This document shows, one piece after another, positions 30,445 to 42,923 of a stretch of DNA of 64,000 nucleotides; the stretch's first letter is position 1; every line of letters begins with the position of its first letter. A program made the translations under genes and the position numbers. The notes beneath the pieces were generated by a model. That model did not search any database and was not told the DNA's origin. It saw only the letters and a program-made list of their open reading frames with translations. The DNA comes from Bullera alba. Its lineage: Eukaryota > Basidiomycota > Tremellomycetes > Tremellales > Bulleraceae. The DNA lies in assembly GCA_001600095.1 (NCBI GenBank), contig BCIX01000005.1:1618523-1682522 (forward strand), in the 5' to 3' direction.

Positions 30445-33400
30445 TCAGCTCCTCCCCCTTCTCGCGGCTTTTAGACACATCTCCTCTAGACCGACCAATC
30501 TATGCACCTGGACTCCCCCCTCCTGAAGGATCTTCACCCCCTCGCACTGCACGAAATCGGGTGGTTCCTCGACTCCCTACCGAGATCATCAGCATCGCAC
30601 CAATTGACCACCTTGGTAGACTCACCAGATACACCGTTTTGACCTTTGCATCCACCAGTTCCAACGCGCAGCTGGGACCCCCAGACGTCCTGTAGCTACA
30701 CGGCTCCATTGTCGCATAACACTCTGTGTCCGCCAAAATGGCCTCTACGGGGGGCAAACCCCGCTCCGGATGCCTTTCCAAGAGCTCGGCGTATCTCGTC
30801 CGAAAGTTGGTCAGAGCATTGGCCTCGGCATGGGTGTTTCCTGGGATTTGACGGGAATATCCCTCGCCGAGGATCAAGCCCGCCGGGTCCGGATCGTCCA
30901 TCGGGAAGGAAGTGAAGTATGCGCGTAGAGCGTTGAAATGGTCCGAAGTGTCGGGGAGGAATATCGTCGATCCGACACAGAACGCAGTCTGAGATACTGG
31001 GCATTGTAACGTGAGTTGAAGACAGTGTCGCATGATGGACAAATGCAGTGGATCTAAACAAGGTCAGCCAACCCGTATCCTTACGCCCACTCACCTTTCG
31101 AGGTCGACTTTGGCTCTGCCTCCTGAGGACCCTGCGGCGAGGCCGTCACCGCCAACGAGACCGTCTCGTCCATGTTCTTCTTGTCCCTCACGGTGATGCT
31201 CGTCGCCAGTGCCGCTGTCCCTCGGTTCGTTGGCAAGAGCTGGACGTTGATCTTTGACTTTTGATTCGGTGCGAGGGTGATGCTCAACGACGTCACCGCC
31301 TCCATCGACAGACTCAGCCCGATCTCTGAACCCGGCGTTCCTGGGACAGAGGGCGTGATCTTGTCTCCATCCGCATCAGAGTCATCCAACGAGAGTGGCT
31401 GTCCAAGCTCCTGCAACCGTGCTTCGTATCTCGCAACCTTGTCCGCTTTTTTCTTTCTCCTGGCGATGTTCAGCTTTTGGCGGATAATCTCGACCTCTTC
31501 CTCCTCTCCTTTGGACAATGCCACTCCTCCACCCTTCTCGTCCATGGCCAACGACACGCTTGCAAACGCATCCGCCTCTGCAGTATCAATGACAAACGTC
31601 CGCTCGTGCTTGGACACGTTGGTGACGACGAAACTCGCTTCCGGCCATTTCGAGCTCGTGTCAAACGAGCCAAAGTCGACAGAGGGGTTATCCACCACCA
31701 TTGCAGGTTGCTTCCGAACGACCGCCTTGACCGAGACGTTTTGATCGTTGTACGTGTCGAGAACGTTCTCGACCACCAGCGTCTCTTGATAGTTTCCGAC
31801 TAACGAGGGCGTAAAGCTGAACTGGGCGACCTCTTTCCGTCCATATGCGGCGATAATGCCCAATCGCCCCGCACCGAGTTTGAGATCGCCAGAGGCTATC
31901 GATCCAGAGGTCCGGAGTCGGAACATGCCAATCGTGTCGCTCTTGTTCTGCACCACAATCGTCTTTGACTTGACCTCGCCCTTGTCGCATGATCCAAAGT
32001 TGATAGAACTCTGCTGTACCTCGAGCACCGATCTGACACAGGAGGACCTCACGACGAGGTCTCTCACGGGCAATTCTCCCAGATCGGGGTTCGAGCCCGA
32101 GCTCAACAATGTCCTGTCAAAGTCGGCCAGTTTGATGAAAATCCTCGAATCGGCTCGCTTTGCTTTTGTCGAGACATGCGGCCGTGTCGATCCGTTCGGC
32201 GTCATCACCACAATCAAGCTTCGAGCCGTCTTTGGCGCTACCGACAGTGTCCTTGCCGGAACGACTTTGCCGTTTGTGATGAGGTTTTGCAGCTCTTTAC
32301 GCAGGGCTAGGGTCCGTTTGACAAACTGCTCCTCGTCGTCGGGCGTGGCGTGGGTCATCGAGGCGAGCTTGTGATCTTGGACCTCGATGGCGAGCAGGAG
32401 ATCGTCCACCGACATCTTTGACACGTCGGAATTGGTCACCACCTCGGGCTTGAGCTCTATCCGCTTGGCTGTCAGTGCTGGGGATTTGGCCGGACCAGCC
32501 ATACTCTCCATCACCGAGGCGAGAGAGGGGTTGTTGATGGTCGATGCGGTGTTTGGTCTCGGAGAGGGAGGAGGGTTTGGCGATCCAGATACACTGGGCA
32601 TTCCGGGCGACTTTGCCTTCTTCCCCTTGGAATCTTTGCTCAACAATCCCGTGGCTTTGGCACCGGCTGCAAAGTCGAGTTTCGGTATCTTTGGGTGTTG
32701 ACCCGATAGCTTCGACTTGTCCTCGAGCTCTATCGAATCTAGCAGTTGGGTTCGTTTCGACCTCGGCGAAGTTCGATGCGCTGCGACCGGAGGTCCTGCT
32801 GCAAGATCGAGATACTCATGGTCTTCCAGTAATGATCGATCTTTGAACACTACCGCATTTCCATACAACTGTCTATCAGCTCTGACCCCTTCGATGCAAT
32901 GACTCACCTGGACTGGTCGCCCTCTTCCACCCTTCTTCAACGCTGCAGCCACCGCCGCCCCCACGGACGGTTTCTCCTCCCCACCATTCGGCTTGGTCTC
33001 GCTCTTTTCCTTGACCTTTGACTTGCTCTTCTGCTTTGGCTCTTGCTTCTCCGGCTTCAGACTCAACTCCCTCATAGTCTCCATGAACCGCTCCTTGAGC
33101 TCGCCCTGGGGAGGTGAAGCCACCCGCTCGATGGCTGACAACTCGTTCGAGGCATACTTGTTCACAACGGCCTTGACTGGCGTCGGGGCATCTTCCAGCT
33201 TGATGAACAACTCGACGTCTTCCGGCTGAGACGCCAGTAGGTCGAGGAGGAGCGGTGCATTGGTCAGATTTTCAAACGACACTGTGCGAATCGAAGGCGA
33301 GTTGATCACCACCGAGCCAAAGTCGAGGAAATTGGAGCCAGTCGGCGTGAGAATCCGATACAGGTGCGAGTGGATGGTGAGGTTGTAGACGTCGGGGTTC

Positions 33401-35884
33401 TTTGATCGGATATCGAGCAACTGGTCATTCGCCCTATTGAGCAAGTTTCGAACGAAAACCTGTTTCTCGTACCGATCGTTGATCCTCCGTGGGAAGAATT
33501 CAATCTTCTCCTCGACGCTCTCGTACGGTGGAATCACAATCACGTTCCGGTTCGCGCTGAGCACCTTTGAAATGGCGTAAATCTCGATTCTGGCCGATAA
33601 AGCGCTCAGATTGGCGATAGTCACTGTTGCCGATTTGCTCGCACCGACAGTCACTTCGCCAAAGTCGACCAGGTTGCCAGAGGTGATCTGGATGAGCGAC
33701 GTGCACGACATTGCGACGCATTTCAACGTCTTTCTCGATGTCACGTTTGACCTCGAGTTTGTCGTCGAATCGAGGTGGATCTTGAATGTCGACTCTCGTA
33801 GTTCTCCCGCGATCGATGGCGGATTCGTACCGTCGATGGAAGGGCGGTAGAGCACAAAGAACCTGTACTCTGTTCCCGGGCGCATCGTCAACTCCTCGAT
33901 CTGATTCGGCATGCCCTTTTCCGAGCTGGGCTCTGCGACCGAGGCATTCGACTCGACGAGGGAGAGTTGAGGTGAAGTCGAGAATGAATCCGCACCGCCA
34001 GAGAGAAAAGGTGGTTCGGATTCCTCTTCATCGTCGGATTCCCCAGTGTGGAGGTAGCTGGACGTCCGCGAGGTCACTCTTGATAATCCTCTCGACGGAG
34101 GCTGAGACGGGGCTCGATGGCTCGACGAAGTCGCTCGGCTATGTCCAAGGCGACTCGACAGATCCGAGGTGAATGCTGGGTGCAATGACGGCGAGCTGTC
34201 TTCTCCCAGACTCGACGAGGCGTGACCTGCACTCGACGAAGGTGAAACACCCCGAGACGATTTGCCAGAAGCGGAAAGCGCTCTACCCCTCCTAGAATCC
34301 CCTCCTCCCCGTAATGGCGTCTTGTCCGATCCGCTTCCCGCTCGCACCGGCCTCAGCGCGGCATAAGGGATTTCCTCGTCGATGTCGTCTCCTGCAACGC
34401 CTGCGAGTCGAAATGCGACGTCGTAGCCTGGTGCGGCGGAAAACTTGACGTCGAGCGGTTTGTCCCTGGTATTCTTAAAGGTGACGACTTTTCTGGCCCA
34501 GACCCCATCGCAGATTTGGCCGAAATCGATGGTTGCCTCACTCAGGACTTTCAATCCGCTCTCAGCCACCTCCTCCACTCCAGATCCCACAGCGTGGCAC
34601 GTGACCACGTTGCCCGGTTGATTCGCATTGGTGATGAGAAAGTCAAAGTCAAACTCGGCGATGGGTGCTCGAACCCGCAACTCGAGCCGGAGATGCCTTG
34701 ACGATAGCGCAGGGAGAGGGACGGGTTGTGACGAGGTGTCGACTCCAAAGACATTTTCGGAATCAAGATCACGAAGGGAGAACCAAACTGCGTCCTTGTT
34801 TCTCGCATTGACGACGGATGTGGTCCATACGAGCTCGACTTCGGATCGATTGACGAGAAAGACATCTCGGTGGTATTCCCCTCCGACGACTGAGTCTGGT
34901 CCAAAATCCAGGGTGAGCCGGCCCGAGGATAGCTGTTGGCCGGTGGCGAGACCGGATACTGGATCGATGAGCGCAGCTGTGAACAATGATCGGCAGACTG
35001 TAGCGAAAAAAGGTATGTTGAGCAATTGTCTCGAGGCGAGCGCGTCGAGTTCTGCTACCGTCGCTCGGAGCGTGATGAGGCCATGAACTGAGAATGCTCG
35101 GTGGATTGGCTCTTGCTTTCGTCCACTGACGCTCTTGGCGAAAGACGATCCGTCAGAGGTACCCCTACTGCCGCTCGAGAGGGTGGAGATTGTATCAAAC
35201 GAGCGAAGGTTCTCGGCTTGAGTAGCCTGCAGTCGAGGCGTCACGTCGTCGTCCAAGATCCGAGGAGACAGTGGGGGTTCTATCGGCGGTTGAGTCGGGG
35301 ATGGCTGGAATGCGAGGGTGATTGTTCGTGAGGACTTTGGCGGAATGCTCAAACGGGCATAATTCGAGAGTGAGGACGAGGCGGAAGATACAGAGGATGA
35401 TGACGATGGGATCGCTGCAGAATCTTAGCACAGTTTCAAGGCTGTTCGACTCACCCTTTTCATCGTCGTCTGACCAAAACAGGAGCTGATTCCCAAGATC
35501 ACTCTGGACCTCTACCTGGACTTCATTGTCTGATATGTTTCTCACCCCGAAACTCCTGGTCGTGCGCTGTCCACCCTTGTCGTCCAAGTAGGCCGCTTGG
35601 ATGTGTATCCACCCCGAGGCCACGTCTGCCTGTATGAGCGAGTCGTTGGTGTCCGAACTGGAGAATCCGGAGGCCGAGGAAGCTGCCGTCGAGCTCGAGG
35701 TCGAGAGTGTGGAAAGAGTGGTGGATTGTTCGGTGGCCTCGTCGTGACTCTGTGCTCGAACGTGGCCATCTTCGGTCATCTCCCCTCGGTCGGGCCCTTC
35801 CTTCATATACCCCTCGGCGAGCTCGCACAGGCTTTTCACTCCGGCCCCTACTATGCTATTGACGCTGTCGACAATTCCGGTCAT
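30445..35884 (-). CDS. ASH/MSP Ig-like repeat protein fused to a riboflavin-type pyrimidine deaminase
   Basis: Four exons (35884-35455, 35414-31095, 31053-30626, 30576-30445) join in frame to 1,769 residues. Residues 1-1580 are a Ser-rich protein with repeated Ig-like modules of the ASPM/SPD-2/Hydin (ASH) or MSP type, each opening with a strand such as ATIDFGQICDG, NLVDFGEVTVGASKSATVTI, NFLDFGSVVINSPSIRTVSF, SSINFGSCDKGEVKSKTIVV and PSVDFGSFDTS. The last 190 residues are a CMP/dCMP-type deaminase: MRHCLQLTLQCPVSQTAFCV, the zinc ligands in GNTHAEANAL and MEPCSYRTSGGPSC, then GVEEPPDFVQCEGVKIL. The closest known role is Rib2-type deamination in riboflavin synthesis. The junction intron (31094-31054, 41 nt) has GTGAGT, CTGAC and TTTAG and matched phase. 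Retaining it stops translation within a few codons. A 39-nt in-frame segment after GRPVQ may be an optional intron. ASH function is unknown here; scaffold or membrane-contact roles are possible. Confidence 0.8.
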
Positions 35885-36671
35885 CGTAAATGAGCTTGGT
35901 TGTTGTTCGTACGCCTGATAATCCTGACTCCTAGCCTCTGGCTTCTGACTCTCGACTCTGGTCCTGATCCCTAGGGGCTCAGGGGAGTTACGGATTCATT
36001 TTGGCCGGGGGTTTTGATGTATTGGTAGCGAGCAGCAGCAGCTGATCGTTGGGGGAGAGTGGCAGGCTGACGTCGTTAGTCTACCGGTGGCGATAGACAC
36101 TCACTCTTGGACGAGGTGAGATGGGAAGACAGTCACTGAGAGATCTGTCTAAGCGATATTCTCCGAGCCAAAGGGGGTTCCTGCGCAGGTCACACGAGCG
36201 ACACGCAATCCAGTCACCCGAGTTCTTTAAGTGACTATCGAAGTTGTATCGCCTCCTTAAGGTAGTTTACCCTTCTTTGCCGGTATGATCGGTCGACGTC
36301 GGCGAGTGAACCGATGAGGCGAGCAGTATGGGCCCCTAGGTCGAGGGTCGGTTTGGAGTACACAGATCGTCGGTCACCGTCTTCGTGAGAACACGACTTC
36401 CGGCCTAAACATCCGTGGTACCGATCGCAGCGGTTCTTCTGATCGCAGCCTTCCGAGGGCCCTTGGGGTACCCTCTGACAGTGCGTTGTTGTCTGAGCTG
36501 CTGATCTCGAGAGCACTCTGCCACCCGTTTGTATACACTCGAGAGAGCGACGACTTGACCGACGCCGAAAGGAAACTGAGCGGCAGAGCGGAATCAAATA
36601 TTCTCACTGTTCACTGGGTGTACAATCGGTCATAGGTCTATGCGATGGAATGCATCTAGTCTAGGTTGAGT
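35885..36671. other. Intergenic region upstream of the ASH-deaminase gene
   Basis: 787 bp between the phytoene desaturase stop and the fusion-gene start. No supported gene or clear motif. Confidence 0.45.
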
Positions 36672-38924
36672 CTAGGCGGACCTGTAACCCATGTATAGCA
36701 CACTTGAGACTGCAACGAGACCCAGTGCCAACACTGCAACAGGGGTATCAGCGCCCAGAACACCCTGGCCGAGGTTGGCGTAGCTGGTCGCGAACTGGTG
36801 TTTCGGATATAATCGGTCAGTGTACCACGCCCAACCCCCTACTCCCAGCAGGGCGAGCACCGCGCCGAGGATGTATGGGATCAACTCTGCGAACCACTCT
36901 TCGGCAAGGTGTACCGCAGATCGAGAGTGTCGCTTGTCGAGGAGCGACGTCGGTTGAGCCGCTTGGGCAGTGTATGTATCGGGGAACGGAATCGACAAGT
37001 CCGAAAGGACAGCTTCGGCACATAGCTTGGATCCTGCTATTGCAATGGGTACCTGACAAATCGTCAGATGGGATGTTCTGCCTCGAGCCACCACTCACTC
37101 CTGTTCCTGGATGAGCACTTGCTCCGACAAAGTATGCACCCTTGACAGCGGGATGTCGCGCTTGTTGTCGGAACGCAAGGACATTGAAGAAGTCGTGTGT
37201 TATACCGAGAATCGATCCGTGGGTCAAGTTGAACTTTTCCTTCCCTACCACCAAATCAGCCCTGAGCATTATCAGATTGCCGGTTTACTCACACGTAAGC
37301 GGGGTGTTGACGGTTTCCCAGGTGATCTTTGATCTCAAATCGGTAATCCCAAGCCGCTTCTCCATCGTCTCGATGACCTGTCCCCTCGCCCTCTCCACCA
37401 AGGCATCCCAATCCTGCGTCTCCTTGTTGGGGCTACTGGCGCCTTTGGTGAAAGTGTTCAGCGAATCGTGATTTGGGATGAGATGTCCGACAGGGACCAA
37501 GACGACGACTGCGTCTTTACCCTCTGGCGCTGCGCTTGGGTCGATCCTAGAGGGCACGTTGACGTAGAAACTGGGTTCGCGGGGCATAGACCTTCGTTTG
37601 AAGATGTCATCAAAGGAGCCCTTGTAGTCCTCGGCGAGAAAGATGTTGTGCGCGTTGAGCGAAGGGAGTTTCGTGTCCATGGCCCAGTAGAATGATATCG
37701 AGGAGCATCTACTTGATCAGCGCTGTAATACACGTTTCTGACTCACGAATGAGGCTTATCTAGGAGTTTCTTGGCCAACGAAGGGTTCAGCAGGTTGGCA
37801 GACTCCTTGGCTACCTTCTCCTCTTGATCCTTCTTGAACAGGTTGTTATGTGCCCATACGAGATCGGCATTGACGACGACGGCATCGGCATGCTTGACCT
37901 CGCCGTTGGACAACCTGATCCCAGTAGTCTTGCCGTCCTTGTCGTAGAGGACTTGGTCGACGGGGGAGGAAAAGTGGAATTTGGCAGGATTAGGCAACGA
38001 TGTTGCAATGTCGACTATCGATTGTATGACGGCGTGAAACCCGCCTTTCGGGTACCAGATCCCTTCACAGGTCTCCGTCCACTGGAGCAGGGTATATGTC
38101 CCAGGAGCGTCGAACGGCGAGCTTCCGAGATACCTACACCTCGGGTCAGCACAGTGACCTCCGATCGCTTCTCGCACTCACATACTGCCAAAGCTGAATG
38201 CCCGGCGCATCCGCTCCGTCTTGAAATACCTCGCACATCTCCCATGTAGCGATCCAAAGGGGTGCAGCTTGACCACGTTGATGATGAACGAAGGTCTCAA
38301 AAGGGATAGCAGCGTTGGAAAGGTCTTTGACAAGACCAGCGAATATGACAATGCTCCATGAACCGATGCCTCTCTACGACCATCAGCACGATCGAACATC
38401 CTCACTCACTTCAAGAACCCATCTAGACGGTCGGCACCGCCTGGTCCATCCCACTTTTCCACTTCTCTCCCCAGCTGCACCCGATCCGAGCTGAGGACGA
38501 CCTTTTCCCCATCATGGTAATGAATCACATAGTTGGGGTTGCACTGCACCAAGTCGACTCGTTCCTCAAACACAGTCCCGAGTTCTCGAAACAGCTGTTG
38601 GAAGAGCGGCGGGAGGAGGAGTAGTGATGGGCCCTATCGCCATGTCAGTCCTTTTTCTCAGACACCCCATCATAGCATATGAACACACCTGGTCGAATCT
38701 GTAACCCTCGTGATGGATCAGACTGCATCTGCCGCCTGAGAACTCGTTCTTCTCATACACCTCGACGTCCAAACCGGCATGGGCTAGCCGCGCAGCAGTA
38801 GATACACCTCCAACACCCGCACCTAGAGATTGTCGGTCAGTTCGTCTGGACCGTGAGCTATGTAGTATCGACTCTGCTTTGCAGACTTACCAATTACTAT
38901 GACCTTCTTCCTCTGGCCGCTCAT
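36672..38924 (-). CDS. crtI: Phytoene desaturase (CrtI/AL-1 type)
   Basis: Membrane-associated FAD enzyme that desaturates phytoene stepwise to lycopene or further in carotenoid synthesis. ATG 38924 gives MSGQRKKVIVIG; splicing completes the dinucleotide-binding fold GAGVGGVSTAARLAHAGLDV and EKNEFSGGRCSLIHHEGYRF. Later landmarks: YLGSSPFDAPGTYTLLQWTE and GIWYPKGGFHAVIQSIVDIA, both typical CrtI blocks, FYWAMDTKLPSLNAHNIFLA, and KFNLTHGSILGITHDFFNVL followed by YFVGASAHPGTGVPIAIAGS, the C-terminal bacterial-type phytoene-dehydrogenase signature. Two hydrophobic segments near the end (ELIPYILGAVLALLGVGGWA, VAVLALGLVAVSSVLYMGYR) form the membrane anchor usual in fungal enzymes. About six introns, normal length near 590 residues. 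The bifunctional phytoene synthase/lycopene cyclase gene that often clusters with it is not in this window. Confidence 0.95.
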
Positions 38925-40490
38925 CGCCACTGCTCTTCTGCTGTTAGATGTAGCGTTGGCGACGTTGTTGTCGCTGCAAGAGCAGTATGTTGATGGGAAA
39001 CAGACCATAGACAGATCGAGCCAAATACGAGATCGAAGTGGAGGTCATCGATCGAAATGACGCAGGCTGAGGCCACCTCAGGCCAGGTGTGTCATCCGCG
39101 GCCTCCCACCATCTATGATCTATCTCTCGACTCTCTCTCACAACTCCCCACCTCCATAAACCCAGCTCAGAGCATGAAAGCATGCACTCGAGACGGATCA
39201 GTGGAACCTTTGATGACTGATGACCAGCTACGAGTAACATCCTACAACGACACGACCACGTGCGACTAAGCCACGCCTTTGACAACCCAAGACTGGTCAG
39301 TGGTCACTGACGTGACTTGTGGAACGACTGACACGAGGATCTAACTAGCTACACAGCACCCCGTAGTGTATCAAGTGATGACTCAATCAAGCTCGACATA
39401 TCGTCGGATCCGAGTGGGCGATAGCTTACACCTTGAGATATCTCCCTTCTCCCTCGTGCCAATGACCATCAGGCTTGGTGTATTTGACAGGCGGGGAATC
39501 TCTGCTCTTATGTGACAGACTGTACTGTTTTTCAGATAGACCCTCTTGGAGGCATTACTTAGTTCGGCGTTGTCATGTCTGGCTAGGTGATGCAAGCCGC
39601 GGTGTAGACGAAACGCGAAATCCTTCCCCGTTGCCCAGACACCTGACTACCATCGTTCAGATCCTGCATCAACACAGCCTGGAGTTCTGACATGACCACA
39701 GATAATAGTACTCGGCGATACCGGACCTCGCTTACGAGCCGGGAACGCGATAGTGACGCCAGTGACCGACAACGAACAGGTATCTGCAGTCCCGACGACA
39801 GTGAGCAGTGGCAAAAGATCAACGATGCCGCGAAGCAGTAAGCTGTAAGCTGCACCCGGTGCCTACTATATCCTTCTGATTCTTCTGCTGCCTCGAGTCC
39901 GACAGACTGTGTAGAGTGCGAGCACGCGGCAAGAACGGATGGTGACTACAGCAAAGACCGTGTCTTCATGAGAGGTTCAATCTGTTGATCAACGGGTTAC
40001 TGGTCAACCGAGCTTCGAAAATCGAGGGGACCATCGGTCCGTTGGGGTGTATGTTGAGTCTAGCGGAAGCGTGGTGAGTTTACCTCGAAGTGACATCCTC
40101 AGCCAGTATTGCCACACGCTCAAGTCCAGCTTTATCGCGGATGGTCAATGAATGGTTGTACTTTGTGCTCGACCCCTCAGTGAGCGGTCCATATTACCAC
40201 ACCGACCAAAGTATCTCCCATCTTTGCGAAGTGTCTGAGGGTCCTGATATCTCATGTCCACTGTTGACTACGACTATAAGTCCCAGAAGTCAGATACCGG
40301 CGAAAGCTACAGTTCTCTCATGTCAGTAGTCAGCTGTCTTACAGAGTTCATGGGCAGCGATTTCTACTCTCCACTCTGGCTTCTGCAGGCGTCAATTGCT
40401 CGTGATGATACATACATACTTGGCAGCCAAGTCCCAGAGCTCCACCCCCTTCGCCTCTCTCTACTAGTACTGTGATCGAAAGGCCGAATC
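38925..40490. other. 1.57-kb intergenic region
   Basis: Largest gap in the window, between the phytoene desaturase promoter and the Nop16 stop. Several 60-90 codon frames exist on both strands, but none shows a family motif or plausible splice joins. No tRNA fold was recognised. A non-coding RNA cannot be excluded by eye. Confidence 0.4.
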
Positions 40491-41433
40491 TCATGCCCGG
40501 CTGAGCTTCTCCACCCCGCCGGCCTTGCTGACAGCACGCTTGATCTCGCCTTGAGTCTTCTGCCACACGTTCAACTTCCGATCCCGGCTCATCGCGGCGT
40601 AGTCGTCGGCGTACTTGTCGACCAGGAGTTGCAGCCATGTACGCTCTGATGTCGACGTGTGTCGGATCACGGGGGCCGAGGACGATGCGAGTTTCTCGAG
40701 CTCTATACCGAGCGTCAGCGAGCCGGTCAGAGTCACTGTTCGCACAAAGTATGCCAGTGGAGGGGTGGCAGTGACAAATGTCGAGATGAGGTATGGCAAT
40801 TGCAATGCAAGTTGTCCCCAAAGTGCCATTCCTACACTCTCAAAGGCTGACCTGGCCTCCTGACTCCCCCAAAGATCTTCCAACCTCACACAGTCTCCAA
40901 CCAGGCTCTCCCCCGACCTGACCACAACTCCACATCGACGTTGTCACTCGGACTCACCCTTCACCACTGCCGTCTTGGCCTCCACGGGCGCCAACTCCTC
41001 CGTATCCATCTCGAACCCTCCGTCGTCCACTACCTCGTCATCCTCGGGCAGGATGATATCAATCACGTTCCCCTCGTCGTCCCTGATGATCCTTCCATAC
41101 CCGACAATCGCCGAAGAAGCGTCTTCACTCGGAAGATTGATCTTGGCTCTATGCGATTTCGAGCCGGATGGCCCTTGGGGCAGAGGTATCGATGGCAACA
41201 GGCCCAACGCCGCGTAACTAGATAAGGCGTTAGTCCGACTCAACCCCCGGAGCCTTCGCCTAGACGTACTTCTGGAACACCGTCTTCTTCTTGTCCCATC
41301 CGTGTTGCAGCACCTCTGGGCCTTTGAGCGGAGGCGCCCTCCTGAGCTTTTGGTGCAACCGCCTCTTCTCGTGCAGGGAGGGTTTGGTGTGCTTGTGCGA
41401 CTTTGCTTTGCTTCTCTGACGGGGGTTGGCCAT
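40491..41433 (-). CDS. NOP16: Ribosome biogenesis protein Nop16
   Basis: Nucleolar factor of 60S ribosomal subunit assembly. ATG 41433 gives MANPRQRSKAKSHKHTKPSL, the standard Nop16 start (ANPRQR), followed by KLRRAPPLKGPEVLQHGWDK and KKTVFQK, which splices to YAALGLLPSIPLPQG. A middle exon has YGRIIRDDEGNVIDIILPED and an acidic segment (DDEVVDDGGFEMDTEE). The last exon carries LEDLWGSQEARSAFESVGMA-like sequence and ends with YADDYAAMSRDRKLNVWQKT and GEIKRAVSKAGG, the conserved Nop16 C-terminal block. Length and order match the family, with a longer central part than yeast Nop16. Three or four short introns. Housekeeping gene. Confidence 0.93.
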
Positions 41434-41756
41434 GGCGTGGGTGGTCTGGGGGTGGTAATCGGGGTCTACGGAATGCTCCAAGGTGTAGTATAGCTTCTAC
41501 ACATGGCGCTGGTAGAGTTGCAGAGGATGCTCTAAAATTCTGAGAACGCGGAATCAAATTTGGCAGCAACAACACAACCACCGCTTAGGTCACCACCAAG
41601 TCGGTCTCGATGACGAGCAGGTCGTATATACATCGTATACCATACATTGGTAGAGCCCACGTATCGGTCTCACAGAACAGTCTCAACAACCCAAAAGCTG
41701 AATCACAGCTTTGCTTTTCCATCCCGGATTCCATTTCTTCTCCTCCACCTCCTGGC
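41434..41756. other. Nop16 promoter gap
   Basis: 323 bp between the RRM-protein stop and the Nop16 start. No gene or distinctive motif seen. Confidence 0.5.
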
Positions 41757-42923
41757 TCAACGCCTGCCGTAGCCTCCGCCAACCCTGTGAGATAGGCTTG
41801 ATCCATATCCCGCCGACCAGGCGCTCGCGCGCATATCCCTCGCTTCGGGCGTATCCTGGGCCAAAGTGATGATCCCGCTCCGAGGGTCGTTAAGCAGTAT
41901 AGTATCCGAATACATTTTGCTATCAAGCCAAAATCGCATCAGCCGGGCTCATCACAACGGTTCATCAGGCTACTCACCTAGGGGTATCCCTGTTGAATAG
42001 CTCCTGCGCGCTGGGCGCGGCGACGGGGTTGGAAATGACCTTGCCGTCGACGCCACCGACACCGGCAGGCTTGCCTATTTGGAGTCCCTTGCCTCTACCC
42101 ATTCTCTCTGCCAGAGTCTGCTTGATGAGGGATAGGCGGAGTGTGTTGCCATCAGCGACGGCGCCGTCGTACTGCGTGATGAGCTCCTGGGCAGATACTT
42201 GGTCTTGCACCTCCAGCTCGACCGTCACGGTGGGTGTTGTTTGGGTGACCACAGCGTTGTTCACTGGAGCCGGTGCGAATGCCGACTGCCCAGTCATCAA
42301 TATAGCCCCGACGATCAAGTAAATGCTAAAGCTCACCAGGACATCCTCTCCTGTTGTCCCAAAGGCGAGATGCTCCACTTTTATCTTGACCGCTGCCCTC
42401 GAAGCACCCATTATGCTAACGCCATTACCCCGCGGAGGCGAGTTGACCAGTCTCCGCACTATACTCCTCCTGGGTCCACTCTGGCCCAAGCCCAGCGCCG
42501 CATTCATACCATTCTCAACCAATCTACCCGCGTTCAGAGGCTTCCTGCGTCTATTGCTTCCACTGGCAGTTCCCCTCGTTGGAAAGAGTTCTAGCCCGGC
42601 ATTGGCATTACTGGTGTTGATCGGGGGCGCAGTACCGAACCCATGCAGCTTGGGCGTTGATCCAGATGCGATGAGCTCTTTGCCTTGGCCGCCGGATATC
42701 CTGCTGAGAAGCGAGGGTTTGGACGAAGACGAGCTGATCCTGGATGCGAGGGAACTCTTCACTTCTTGGTGTAGGTCGTGCGTCCAGGCTCCATCGGGGT
42801 TTCCTCTGCGTTTTCCGTTCGCCTCCCTCTATTCGCGGTGAAGGTGTTAGCTGGGGCAGTTCCTGTGGTGACGGGAATGTAGCTGGATCGTCCACCCACT
42901 TGATACGGCTTGCTTCTGGCCAT
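41757..42923 (-). CDS. RNA-binding protein with divergent RRM (ALYREF/Yra1-like layout)
   Basis: Probable nuclear mRNA-binding factor. ATG 42923 codes MARSKPYQ, then a first intron (GTGGGT donor, GCTAAC branch) joins to REANGKRRGNPDGAWTHDLH and QEVKSSLASRISSSSSK. A basic Ser/Arg-rich region follows. The single RRM runs from about VKIKVEHLAFGTTGEDVL, across an intron to SAFAPAPVNNAVV, then TVTVELEVQDQVSAQELITQ and YDGAVADGNTLRLSLI: the beta-alpha-beta-beta-alpha-beta order is clear, but the RNP1 octamer lacks the usual aromatic residues. The C-terminus, on two further exons, ends Gly/Arg-rich (GGGYGRR) at TGA 41759-41757. Short central RRM between basic arms is the layout of Yra1/ALYREF export adaptors; that assignment is tentative. 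Divergent from the Erv14 gene. Confidence 0.7.

Noticed and set aside
30445..31033. Separate stand-alone deaminase gene starting at ATG 31033
   Set aside because: Possible, but the upstream reading frame splices straight into it with correct phase and only 48 nt separate it from the previous stop; the fused model is preferred.
38925..40490. Hidden gene in the largest intergenic gap
   Set aside because: Only 60-90 codon frames, none with motif or consistent splice sites; not reported as a CDS.
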